From Deltaproteobacteria bacterium UBA2409 (lineage in GTDB: Bacteria; Bdellovibrionota_C; UBA2361; DDRT01), in assembly GCA_002343185.1 (NCBI GenBank), contig DDRT01000001.1, positions 425 to 20,400 on the forward strand: a stretch of DNA of 19,976 nt. The letters are read 5' to 3'. The position numbers were made by a program, and so were the translations under genes. Positions 13,734 to 19,976 of this stretch are shown one piece after another. Each line of letters starts with the position of its first letter. Positions within the stretch are counted from its first letter, which is position 1. The notes beneath the pieces are model-generated. The model was not told the DNA's origin, did not search any database, and worked only from the letters and a program-made list of their open reading frames with translations.

Positions 13734-14602
13734 AAGAGATAAAAATTGAAAAAACCTCTCAAGAGATAACAAAAAATCTCGAACCTGAGAGGCTTTCGGG
13801 GGATCTAAAAAAAACTATCGATAGAAGCACTTATCAAAATAAGCTTACCTGGCAACAAGAAGACTCAGATAGAACTCTTAGCATCTTCAGAAATGCCATT
13901 AGCCAGTTTAACGATCTTGATACTTTACCAGGAAATCTCAGGGAACTATTAACTAAAAATCCGTTAAACTTTCCTGACGAAGGACTAGTATTAACTATAA
14001 AAAATGAGCTTAGAGAAGCAATAGGGGAAGCGCTAAGGCGTGCTGCCTCAAGAGCAGTAGTAAAACATGAAGCTCTAATGAGTCTTCACGAAGTTCTACT
14101 TGATTTTGATTTAGGTCTTTTAAAAGAAGTATTTGGAAGTAATTACGTTTTTCAGATTGCAAAAGATATTTTAAAAGCGCATTACAGAGTTGATCAATTT
14201 GAGATCTATGGTTCTTTAAGCGGGATAGTTGGAATTCATGAGGAAGTGGTAAAAGAGTTAAGAGATAACTATGTAAACGCATTTACAAAAACAGACCCTA
14301 TAACAACTTTTATTCTTAAAGGTGAAAAGATTGTTAAAGAGATAGAACAGGATCTGCAGGTACTCCTAGCGCTTGCAGTTGGTGATGATGCAGGGTTTAA
14401 ATCCAAACTTGCTGAAATAAGCAGCAAGGTAAAAGTTGCCGAAGCTAAACGAGTTCTTGCAAAAAAAGCTGCAAATAAGGGTTATTCGTTTCTTTTAGGA
14501 ATAATTTCATTTGGTCTTTTAAACTATCTAGGTGCCGATTTAGAGATCGCCTTATGTGCTGGTGCTGGTCTTGGCCTTGGATATTGGCTTCTAACTAGTT
14601 AA
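13730..14602 (+). CDS. Unknown helical protein with C-terminal membrane hairpin, AAA partner
   Basis: I do not recognise this 290-residue protein. It has a polar, charged N-terminal region (1-60), long amphipathic helices through about 240 (for example LTIKNELREAIGEALRRAASRAVV) and two C-terminal hydrophobic segments (about 253-272 and 275-289) forming a likely membrane hairpin. So most of the protein faces one side, probably the cytoplasm. No Cys is seen until the last membrane segment, and no enzyme motif is visible. It is translationally coupled to the degenerate AAA gene by ATGA overlap, suggesting that the two proteins work together at the inner membrane. An AT-rich hairpin (14610-14626) follows its stop. 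Confidence 0.55.
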   Translation: MKEIKIEKTSQEITKNLEPERLSGDLKKTIDRSTYQNKLTWQQEDSDRTLSIFRNAISQFNDLDTLPGNLRELLTKNPLNFPDEGLVLTIKNELREAIGEALRRAASRAVVKHEALMSLHEVLLDFDLGLLKEVFGSNYVFQIAKDILKAHYRVDQFEIYGSLSGIVGIHEEVVKELRDNYVNAFTKTDPITTFILKGEKIVKEIEQDLQVLLALAVGDDAGFKSKLAEISSKVKVAEAKRVLAKKAANKGYSFLLGIISFGLLNYLGADLEIALCAGAGLGLGYWLLTS

Positions 14603-14609
14603 TTTATCT

Positions 14610-14626
14610 AGTTTTTTATAAAAACT
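14610..14626 (+). terminator. AT-rich hairpin after the AAA/partner operon
   Basis: AGTTTTT (14610-14616) and AAAAACT (14620-14626) pair over 7 bp around TAT. The stem is almost all A-T, so it is a weak terminator at best. Confidence 0.25.
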
Positions 14627-14658
14627 TAAGATACACTTTCTTAAGACTAGCGTTTTGG

Positions 14659-14664
14659 TATTAT
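14659..14664 (+). promoter_or_regulatory. -10-like box close to the start at 14679
   Basis: TATTAT (14659-14664) lies 14 nt before the ATG at 14679. Transcription about 7 nt downstream would give a leader of only about 7 nt. No Shine-Dalgarno is visible. The -35 region (around 14636-14641) is poor. Confidence 0.3.
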
Positions 14665-14678
14665 TTAACCACTGTTTT

Positions 14679-14903
14679 ATGTTAAGTGCTGACACCAGAC
14701 TAAATATCGTTCCTGAAATTTCAGACGACCGATTCGCTCTTTTAAGTGGCGCTTCTCCCGTTGGCCAATCAACATTAGTCCTTGAAGCTTTTGGCAGAAC
14801 CGCTCAAGCAATGGCTGACGGTGTAAAATTTGCTCAACCTTGGGTTGGTGCTAGTGCACGCGACATAGAGGGCTTTATTACAGTTCCTGAGATCAAGGCT
14901 TGA
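14679..14903 (+). CDS. Small unknown protein coupled to AmpD-like amidase
   Basis: A 74-residue soluble protein that I do not recognise. It has no signal peptide or Cys; visible segments are an acidic N-terminal part (LNIVPEISDDRF) and a helix STLVLEAFGRTAQAMADGVKFA, then a WVGASARDIEGFI tail. The ATG at 14679 is chosen over an in-frame TTG at 14655, which would lie on top of the -10-like TATTAT box. Its stop overlaps the TTG start of the amidase (14900-14903), so the amidase may depend on its translation. It could be a small partner or regulator of the amidase, but this is inference from position. Confidence 0.45.
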   Translation: MLSADTRLNIVPEISDDRFALLSGASPVGQSTLVLEAFGRTAQAMADGVKFAQPWVGASARDIEGFITVPEIKA

Positions 14904-15367
14904 TCGTTCACTTTGATGAAAGACCTTCAAAAATTGATACAATAATAATTCATTCTTGCTTTGCACCTGATGCTAAGGATCCATTTGATACTCAAGAGTC
15001 GATCTCCCTTTTTAATCAGTGCGGAGTCTCGGCTCATTATCTAATTTCTCGTGACGGTAATATTTTAAATTTAGTTCCTGAAGAAAAGCGTGCTTGGCAT
15101 GCTGGGATAAGTAAACTTCCATTTAAAGATGATCAAAGAGAGGCAGTTAATGATTTTAGTATCGGGATTGAACTAATTGGGGAGAGCGATTTTACTGAAG
15201 ATCAATACTTAGCCCTAATAGATCTGATTAATCAGATTAATACCAGACACAAGATAAAATATATCTTAGGGCACAATCATATAGCGCCAAACAGAAAAAC
15301 AGATCCAGGGGAAAATTTTGATTGGAGTCGGTTAAAAAGTTCTTTCAAGGATTGTCTTTTTTGTTAG
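14900..15367 (+). CDS. AmpD-like N-acetylmuramoyl-L-alanine amidase (Amidase_2)
   Basis: A 155-residue zinc amidase of the Amidase_2 family. Zinc ligands match AmpD: H18 in IIIHSC, H125 in GHNHIAP and D135 in RKTDPG. E91 in SIGIEL and K133 in the NRKTDPG loop correspond to AmpD catalytic residues. CGVSAHYLISRDG (41-53) and AWHAG (65-69) are also conserved. AmpD cleaves 1,6-anhydroMurNAc-peptides in cytosolic cell wall recycling; no signal peptide is seen, in agreement. The start is TTG at 14900 in a TTGA overlap with the small upstream gene; the AAGG before it is too close, so coupling is likely. The family also holds peptidoglycan hydrolases of phage; the motif wording favours AmpD. Confidence 0.85.
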   Translation: MIVHFDERPSKIDTIIIHSCFAPDAKDPFDTQESISLFNQCGVSAHYLISRDGNILNLVPEEKRAWHAGISKLPFKDDQREAVNDFSIGIELIGESDFTEDQYLALIDLINQINTRHKIKYILGHNHIAPNRKTDPGENFDWSRLKSSFKDCLFC

Positions 15368-15390
15368 TAACAATATTTTTTTACCCCTTG

Positions 15391-15446
15391 GGCGTGAGCG
15401 CAGGCGTGACCCTAAACTAAGCTCAAGCCTAAGGTCACGGTTAGGG
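15391..15446. repeat. Intergenic hairpin R6 between convergent genes
   Basis: CGTGACC (15405-15411) pairs with GGTCACG (15433-15439) over 7 bp. Alternatively CCCTAA (15410-15415) pairs with TTAGGG (15441-15446); the two stems share bases and exclude each other. GGCGTGA is repeated (15391-15397 and 15403-15409). It separates the amidase and GH3 genes, which converge. A T run (15376-15382) lies before, not after, the hairpin. It differs in sequence from R1-R5. Confidence 0.5.
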
Positions 15447-15448
15447 AA

Positions 15449-17002
15449 TTAATACTTCAACGACTCCACTTTAAAAACTTCAAATCCGTTGGCTTTAATA
15501 AAGTGAGCAAGATCTTGGGCAAGATCTTTTGATAAAACTCTTGCAACTTTATGTTGATCTCCAAGCTTACCACGCGACTTCATCCATTCTAAAAAGGCAT
15601 GTCTCTTTAAAAACACTACTTCAGGCTCAAAAACTCCACAGTTTTCTGCTCTATGATCCAGATAATCGTCATTCAGATCTTTTAGTGTTTTATCTAGTGT
15701 ATCTCTAAATTTCTCATACTGAGTCGTTTCTCTATCAAGCTCAACGTAATACCGATGAAAACCCAAAGCTCCTGGTTTAGCTGAAACTTCAGGTGCAACA
15801 GTAAAATCAGTAACATTTCTATCAATAGAATCAGCCGCAGTTGATATCCCCTTTTCAAGCTCTTCGTTTATTAGATGCTCACCAAAAGCTGATAATGCAT
15901 AGGAAGTTCTCCCAGTGATTAAAACCCTTTCCTTATCGATAAATCTTACAGTATCCCCTAAAATATAACTCCAAACTCCTCCACAGGTAGAAAGAACAAT
16001 TGCATAGTTCACATCTGTTTCAATGTTATCGATCCAAAAGCGTTTTGGATTATCTGAGCCTAACTCCTCAACAGGAACAAATTCATAAAAGATATTAGCA
16101 TCAAGGCAAAGCCTTAGGCCTTCACCGTATCCTCTATCGGCAACTGCCATAAAAGCTTCACTTGCTGGATATATCTCTCTAAACTCTGCTTTGCTTCCTG
16201 CTAATAGCTTTTCATACTGCTTTTTATAAGGATCAAACTTGACTCCACCATGCACAAAAAGCTCTAAATTAGGGAAAAGTCTATGAATTAGACCTTCTTG
16301 TTCGCCAGAAAATCTTTCTAAAAAAATTAGAAGCCAGCTCGGCATTCCACCAATAATTCTAATGTCCTGACCTTTGATTGCTTGCGATATTGCATCAGCC
16401 CTTTTTATCCAATCTTGAATGTCGGATAACTCTTTAGGGGGAAAGAAAAAAGGTTTTGCCCACCAGGGTAAATTTCTCGCAGAAAAACCACTTACCTCGC
16501 CTATATAAACCCCTTCAGATTCTTTTGTTAAAGTTGTGGTGCCCCCAAGCATGAAGGACTTTCCTCCAAAAACTTTACTCTGTGGCCGGTTTAAAACATG
16601 AAAAAATAGAAGATCTCTTCCAGCTTTGTTGTAAGATCTCGACAGATCTTCTGTGTAAGGAATATATTTTCTTTTGCCGGAAGTAGTTCCACTGGTCCAT
16701 GAGTAACCTGGTATAAGACCAGGCCAGGTTTTATTAACCACTCTTGGAAATGAATTTTTCCAATATGTATTCCAAAAATCTTCGTAAACTCTTAACGGAA
16801 CCCTTGACTGATATTCAGAAACAGACTTTATCAAACTAAAGTTATGCTCTTTCCCAAATTCAGTATCCTTTGCCTTCCCGAGTAGCCACCTTAATTGAGC
16901 TTCCTGAGTAAGCTTTGGATCTTGGTGCTTAAGCTTAGCCTCTCTAAGCTTTGCAAACCCCTTTAAAACCCAACTAAAGTCCATAAAGAGCTCACTTAGC
17001 AT
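15449..17002 (-). CDS. GH3-family adenylate-forming enzyme (bacterial homologue)
   Basis: A 517-residue protein of the GH3 (auxin-responsive) family in the ANL superfamily. In plants these enzymes conjugate amino acids to acyl acids through an acyl-adenylate. Motifs seen: P-loop TSGTTSGKRKYIP (103-115), FVHGGVKFDPYK near 249-260, EIYPASEAF (276-284), YILGDTVRF (346-354) and LITGRTSYAL (361-370). Length and motif order agree with bacterial GH3 proteins, which are smaller than plant ones (about 600). Acyl and amine substrates are unknown. The start is ATG at 17000-17002; ATG at codon 7 is possible. The gene stands alone between a convergent amidase and a divergent transglycosylase, so context gives no pathway. 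Confidence 0.85.
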   Translation of the reverse strand: MLSELFMDFSWVLKGFAKLREAKLKHQDPKLTQEAQLRWLLGKAKDTEFGKEHNFSLIKSVSEYQSRVPLRVYEDFWNTYWKNSFPRVVNKTWPGLIPGYSWTSGTTSGKRKYIPYTEDLSRSYNKAGRDLLFFHVLNRPQSKVFGGKSFMLGGTTTLTKESEGVYIGEVSGFSARNLPWWAKPFFFPPKELSDIQDWIKRADAISQAIKGQDIRIIGGMPSWLLIFLERFSGEQEGLIHRLFPNLELFVHGGVKFDPYKKQYEKLLAGSKAEFREIYPASEAFMAVADRGYGEGLRLCLDANIFYEFVPVEELGSDNPKRFWIDNIETDVNYAIVLSTCGGVWSYILGDTVRFIDKERVLITGRTSYALSAFGEHLINEELEKGISTAADSIDRNVTDFTVAPEVSAKPGALGFHRYYVELDRETTQYEKFRDTLDKTLKDLNDDYLDHRAENCGVFEPEVVFLKRHAFLEWMKSRGKLGDQHKVARVLSKDLAQDLAHFIKANGFEVFKVESLKY

Positions 17003-17121
17003 AAAAGTAGCTCTTTTTGCTAATGAGCTCCCCTAAATAATTGATATAACTACATATTTTTTCATCAACTTTAGCAATTACTGTGAACCAATTAAGCAAA
17101 TTACCGAGATAGGTGAGTAGG

Positions 17122-17910
17122 ATGGAACTTGTCTCGGGTCGTATTATAGCTAAACCAAATAATGAGGGGCTTTTAACGCCAAAGCTTAAGCTTGCCCTAG
17201 GATTAGTTTTTTTCGTTTCCTTGATAGCTACATTGTTCATTCTTAAGTCATCACATGCGGCTGTTGGGGGAGATAGGCTTTCTGAATTCACGGATCGATT
17301 TAATCAAAGAGCAAAGATAGCCTTTGAGTTCGACGAATTCGTTGATGAAGTAACTAACATAAAAACTGTTAGGATTATTCCAAAAACTATTGAGGCTCCA
17401 ACAGATCACGATATCCTTATGAAAGTAGAGGAAGTAATCGAACGTTTCGGACGCAAGGGTGTTGACTCTAGAGCGCTTGCCTACAAGATCGTTAAAGAAG
17501 CTAGAAGACAGGACTTTGATCCACTATTTGTAGCGGCAGTAATTAAATCTGAAAGTGCCTTTGATAAGCTAGCTACATCAAATGTAGGTGCAAAAGGATT
17601 AATGCAGATAATGCCTGCGACAGGAAAGTATATAGAGCGATTTGAGGATTTCACCCCTGTAATGAATGGAAAACTCACTGACCCAGACTACAATGTCAGA
17701 CTTGGAATACGTTACCTAAAATATCTGGATGAGACTTATAATGGAAATAGGGTTTTCGTTCTTGCAGCCTACAACTGGGGTCCTGGCAGAATGAAAGACA
17801 CATTTGAGGGCAAAAGAAGAATTCCCCCTGAAGTTATGAACTACGCCCTTAAAATACTTAGCGATCACCAAAAATGGCGCACAGAGCTTCATATGGAGCT
17901 TTCGGCATAA
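17122..17910 (+). CDS. Membrane-anchored lytic transglycosylase (SLT domain)
   Basis: A murein lytic transglycosylase that cleaves the MurNAc-GlcNAc bond to form 1,6-anhydroMurNAc ends in the periplasm. The 262 residues from the chosen start include an N-terminal membrane helix (about 22-42), a linker region, and a C-terminal SLT domain: IKSESAF with catalytic E144, GAKGLMQIMPATG (156-168), NVRLGIRYLKYL and AAYNWGPG (215-222). The ATG at 17122 with AGGTG (17111-17115) is preferred over the in-frame GTG at 17113, which lies inside the ribosome site. The product suits the AmpD-like enzyme encoded upstream, since anhydro-muropeptides are its substrates, but the two are separate units. Confidence 0.9.
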   Translation: MELVSGRIIAKPNNEGLLTPKLKLALGLVFFVSLIATLFILKSSHAAVGGDRLSEFTDRFNQRAKIAFEFDEFVDEVTNIKTVRIIPKTIEAPTDHDILMKVEEVIERFGRKGVDSRALAYKIVKEARRQDFDPLFVAAVIKSESAFDKLATSNVGAKGLMQIMPATGKYIERFEDFTPVMNGKLTDPDYNVRLGIRYLKYLDETYNGNRVFVLAAYNWGPGRMKDTFEGKRRIPPEVMNYALKILSDHQKWRTELHMELSA

Positions 17911-17951
17911 GTAGCCCAATTTTCAACAATAGCCAACTTGTGCTATTCTCC

Positions 17952-17969
17952 TAGAATAATCATTCTAAT
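17952..17969 (+). promoter_or_regulatory. Dyad overlapping -10-like box upstream of desaturase (possible operator)
   Basis: TAGAAT (17952-17957) and ATTCTA (17962-17967) form a perfect 6-bp dyad with a 4-nt spacer. TCTAAT (17964-17969), a -10-like box, overlaps the right arm. The ATG at 17980 follows, with TAAGG (17971-17975) as ribosome site. A repressor bound here would block transcription, as fatty-acid-sensing regulators do at desaturase genes in other bacteria. The -35 region is unclear. Confidence 0.4.
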
Positions 17970-17979
17970 TTAAGGTTGT

Positions 17980-18864
17980 ATGACTGACGAAGCTTTTAAC
18001 CCTGTGCACAATGCTCTAAAAACATCTGTTTTTTTCCTGATACATGCTGCTTGTATCGGTGTGTTTTTTGTCAGCTTTAGCTGGACAGTAGTCGCGGTGT
18101 GCATCGCTCTTTATCTTATTCGAATGTTTGCAATTACAGGTGCATATCATAGATATTTTTCTCATCGAACTTATAAGACCAGCAGATGGTTTCAGTTCTT
18201 ACTTGGTTTGTTAGGCACAACTGCTGCACAAAAAGGTCCAATCTGGTGGGCAGCTAATCACAGACATCATCATCAGCACTCAGACACAGAAGAAGATATT
18301 CATTCTGTGAAGATGAAAGGTCTTTGGCATGCTCATGTAGGATGGGTGTTATCAAAAGATTATCTGCACGTTAAATCTGATCTCATTAAAGACTTTCTAA
18401 AATATCCTGAAATTGCTTGGCTTGATAGAAATCATTTAGTTGCGCCAATTATCCTAGCTGTAGTGCTAACACTGATCGGATCTTTTCTTCATACAACCTA
18501 CCCTGAACTAAATGTTACCGGATGGAGCATGTTAATTTGGGGATTCTGTGTAAGTACGACTCTTTTATATCATGGTACATTCTTTATTAACTCTCTTGCG
18601 CACTTAGTTGGTAAAAAAAGATTTAATACAACTGATGAGAGCAGGAATAGCTTCATATTAGCTTTGATAACTTTAGGTGAAGGTTGGCACAATAATCATC
18701 ATAGATATCCTGGCTCTGAAAGACAGGGCTTTTATTGGTGGGAGATTGATATCACTCACTACGTTCTGAAAGTACTGTCGTGGCTTGGCCTCGTCTGGGA
18801 TCTTAGAGAGCCTCCTAAGAGGATCTTTGACGAAGCTGAAGCGATAAAGGCTACCCAAAGTTAA
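17980..18864 (+). CDS. Acyl-CoA (delta-9-type) fatty acid desaturase
   Basis: A 294-residue integral membrane di-iron desaturase. The three histidine boxes are present: HRYFSH (57-62), HRHHHQH (94-100) and HNNHH (237-241), with a further conserved histidine in HGTFFINSLAH (198-208). Hydrophobic pairs lie at about 15-55 and 150-200. The family inserts a cis double bond in saturated acyl-CoA or acyl-lipid chains, using oxygen and a reductant such as ferredoxin or cytochrome b5, and adjusts membrane fluidity. The presence suggests an aerobic life style. The delta-9 position is inferred from overall likeness to stearoyl-CoA desaturases. The gene has its own putative operator-promoter. Confidence 0.92.
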   Translation: MTDEAFNPVHNALKTSVFFLIHAACIGVFFVSFSWTVVAVCIALYLIRMFAITGAYHRYFSHRTYKTSRWFQFLLGLLGTTAAQKGPIWWAANHRHHHQHSDTEEDIHSVKMKGLWHAHVGWVLSKDYLHVKSDLIKDFLKYPEIAWLDRNHLVAPIILAVVLTLIGSFLHTTYPELNVTGWSMLIWGFCVSTTLLYHGTFFINSLAHLVGKKRFNTTDESRNSFILALITLGEGWHNNHHRYPGSERQGFYWWEIDITHYVLKVLSWLGLVWDLREPPKRIFDEAEAIKATQS

Positions 18865-18868
18865 GCAT

Positions 18869-18897
18869 TTGCGGCCTTGAGTTTTCGCAGTTAGAAT
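18869..18897 (+). promoter_or_regulatory. Putative promoter, leaderless type, of the secreted-protein gene
   Basis: TTGCGG (18869-18874), 17 nt, then TAGAAT (18892-18897). The expected start of transcription (about 18904) coincides with the ATG at 18905. No ribosome site is visible in TTTCACTA. The -35 box matches only half of the consensus; the -10 box matches 5 of 6. Confidence 0.35.
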
Positions 18898-18904
18898 TTC
18901 ACTA

Positions 18905-19579
18905 ATGCGTCTATTATTATTGATTCTCGCCCTCAGCGTTCCCGTATCTTCTCAAGAACTTCTAGGATCTGTGGATTTTGAAGAATCGGTTCAGGAAAAT
19001 TCCTATAAAAAAATTCAGGATGATGTAATAAAGACTTTTGAAGATCTAGCCTCTCAAGTAAATCAAAAAAAAGTTACCGAACTTAAAAAATCATTCTCTG
19101 AAAATGAAATAAATTATTTAAATGGCGCTTATTTATACTGCTCTTCGCTAAAAGGTGTCTGTAGAGAGATCCCTCAAGTGCTCTTGGAGCTCGACCTTAT
19201 AGCTTCAAAAATCTCAAATACTACGACTTGTATAAACTCACTAACCTTCTGGAGACAGTGGCTAGCTAACGACATGGAAGAACGCTCAAAATATTCAACT
19301 AAAACTGGACATCTTAAGGATGTAGATTTTTTTAACAGACAAATAAGACCACAATTTGTTCAGTGCCAAAAAACTATTTCTAAACTTCTTGAAGATGATA
19401 AGTCGTCCTTCTCGGAGTTCTTCGAAAATAGATATAAAGATGGAGCTATTGAACGAAATGCCGTACTCGGAGCTCCAAGGATTCTACAAGCTATAAGAGA
19501 TTCTGTATCGAACGTTTTTATCGCTACTGGTTCATCTATTCCAGAGCAAAAGGTTAAAGAAAAGAAAAAAGGTAAGTAA
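18905..19579 (+). CDS. Secreted protein of unknown function
   Basis: A 224-residue protein with a clear signal peptide (MRLLLLILALSVPVSS, cut near SSQ at 16-17). The mature part is helical and charged, with four Cys (in LYCSSLKGVCREI, TTCINS and VQCQKT) spaced to allow two disulfides in the periplasm. The C terminus is very basic (KVKEKKKGK). No family is recognised. It lies alone between the desaturase and rpsN genes, 40 bp after the former, and probably has its own promoter. Confidence 0.6.
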   Translation: MRLLLLILALSVPVSSQELLGSVDFEESVQENSYKKIQDDVIKTFEDLASQVNQKKVTELKKSFSENEINYLNGAYLYCSSLKGVCREIPQVLLELDLIASKISNTTTCINSLTFWRQWLANDMEERSKYSTKTGHLKDVDFFNRQIRPQFVQCQKTISKLLEDDKSSFSEFFENRYKDGAIERNAVLGAPRILQAIRDSVSNVFIATGSSIPEQKVKEKKKGK

Positions 19580-19601
19580 GATCAGATATTTAAGAGCTGT
19601 T

Positions 19602-19631
19602 TTGACACTTATAAGCATTTTAAGGCACAAT
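19602..19631 (+). promoter_or_regulatory. Promoter of rpsN, near-leaderless
   Basis: TTGACA (19602-19607, exact -35 consensus) is followed after 18 nt by CACAAT (19626-19631, 4 of 6). The predicted start of transcription (about 19638) is only about 4 nt before the ATG at 19642. The intervening TAACGGCCTTT has no Shine-Dalgarno. Confidence 0.5.
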
Positions 19632-19641
19632 AACGGCCTTT

Positions 19642-19947
19642 ATGGCTAAGAAAAGTTCAATTAATAGAAACAACAAACGAATCGAAATGGCAGCTCGTCA
19701 AGCTCCTATAAGAAAAGAGCTAAGGGCAAAAACTTTAGACTTCTCCTTATCACCTGAAGAACGTGAAGCTGCTGCTCATAAACTTCATAAACTCCCCAGA
19801 AATGGCGCTCCAATACGAGTTAGGAGACGTTGTCAGTTTACCGGTCGCTCAAGAGGTATCTATCGAAAGTTTATGATCTCAAGGATTGTATTTCGAGAAA
19901 TGGCTCATAGAGGGCTAATTCCAGGGGTTACTAAGTCTAGCTGGTAG
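19642..19947 (+). CDS. rpsN: 30S ribosomal protein S14
   Basis: Ribosomal protein S14, 101 residues, the length of the E. coli protein. Family signatures are the basic N terminus (AKKSSINRNNKR), the LSPEEREAA helix, LPRNGAPIRVRRRCQFTGRSRG (71-92) and the final IPGVTKSSW. It is the long, zinc-free type: one Cys only (in RRRCQFTGR), without the two CXXC motifs of short S14. It binds 16S rRNA in the 30S head. It is usually encoded in the spc operon between L5 and S8; here no ribosomal protein gene precedes it, so it is a relocated single gene or a second copy. It has its own promoter. Confidence 0.97.
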   Translation: MAKKSSINRNNKRIEMAARQAPIRKELRAKTLDFSLSPEEREAAAHKLHKLPRNGAPIRVRRRCQFTGRSRGIYRKFMISRIVFREMAHRGLIPGVTKSSW

Positions 19948-19976
19948 ATCGTTTTCTCCCGCTCGACGCTCAGGTC

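Noticed and set aside
14010..14282. Minus-strand Leu-rich ORF inside the AAA partner gene
   Set aside because: The Leu-rich content arises from the reverse complement of Lys/Glu-rich helices; it has no independent support.
41..15446. CRISPR array from repeated hairpins
   Set aside because: The repeats are scattered kilobases apart, are palindromic and have no regular spacers; no cas gene is present.
17113..17121. GTG start of the transglycosylase
   Set aside because: It sits inside the probable Shine-Dalgarno AGGTG of the ATG at 17122.
19580..19641. Zur box before rpsN
   Set aside because: No inverted repeat resembling the GTTATNNNATAAC-type site is present between 19580 and the start codon.

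Overview
The window is AT-rich, densely coded DNA from a Gram-negative, flagellated bacterium. The evidence is a lipid A-type acyltransferase (LpxL/HtrB family), a KdsD-type arabinose-5-phosphate isomerase (Kdo pathway), a flagellin behind a sigma-28-like promoter, a set of pilin-like proteins, a lytic transglycosylase and an AmpD-like amidase. The protein mix (bacterial GH3 homologue, TraB-like membrane protein, TerB-like protein at the head of a Liv-type ABC operon) would fit a lineage of the former Deltaproteobacteria or a relative. The sequence alone does not fix the taxon. Most calls are chromosomal housekeeping or envelope genes. There is no transposase, integrase, CRISPR array, tRNA or rRNA.

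Layout. 1-2483 (minus): a GT-C glycosyltransferase and upstream of it an LpxL-like acyltransferase, separated by two large hairpins. 2504-5577 (plus): secreted SNase-type nuclease, TraB-family membrane protein, a small two-TM protein, and kdsD, ending in a strong hairpin with a T tract. 5766-8558 (minus): a four-gene operon, each pair overlapping by 4 nt: TerB-like protein, LivH-like and LivM-like permeases, LivG-like ATPase. 8588-10037 (plus): an unknown helical protein, then a flagellin with a sigma-28-like promoter and a leader that can hide its Shine-Dalgarno. 10156-12088 (plus): three overlapping genes for membrane-anchored pilin/pseudopilin-like proteins, overlapping by 33 bp at the 3' end with a convergent RsmB/RsmF-type rRNA methyltransferase gene. 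12906-14602 (plus): a degenerate membrane AAA protein translationally coupled to a membrane-anchored helical protein. 14679-15367 (plus): a small unknown protein and an AmpD-like amidase. 15449-17002 (minus): a GH3-family adenylate-forming enzyme. 17122-19947 (plus): lytic transglycosylase, acyl-CoA desaturase, secreted protein of unknown function, ribosomal protein S14.

The genes mainly serve the envelope and surface: lipid A and Kdo supply, surface glycan transfer, peptidoglycan cleavage and recycling, membrane fluidity, flagellum and pili.

The most unusual features lie between or across genes. (a) A family of GC-rich compound hairpins sits just after stop codons and shares long exact words. 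(b) Divergent gene pairs are separated by only 10-29 bp, and several genes have -10-like boxes so close to the start codon that leaderless mRNAs are likely. (c) The flagellin leader has two mutually exclusive helices and a six-codon leader ORF that overlaps the flagellin start. (d) The AAA-like protein has altered Walker motifs and a coupled partner gene. No stretch longer than 300 bp lacks a gene; the longest gaps are 1411-1613 and 9089-9248.
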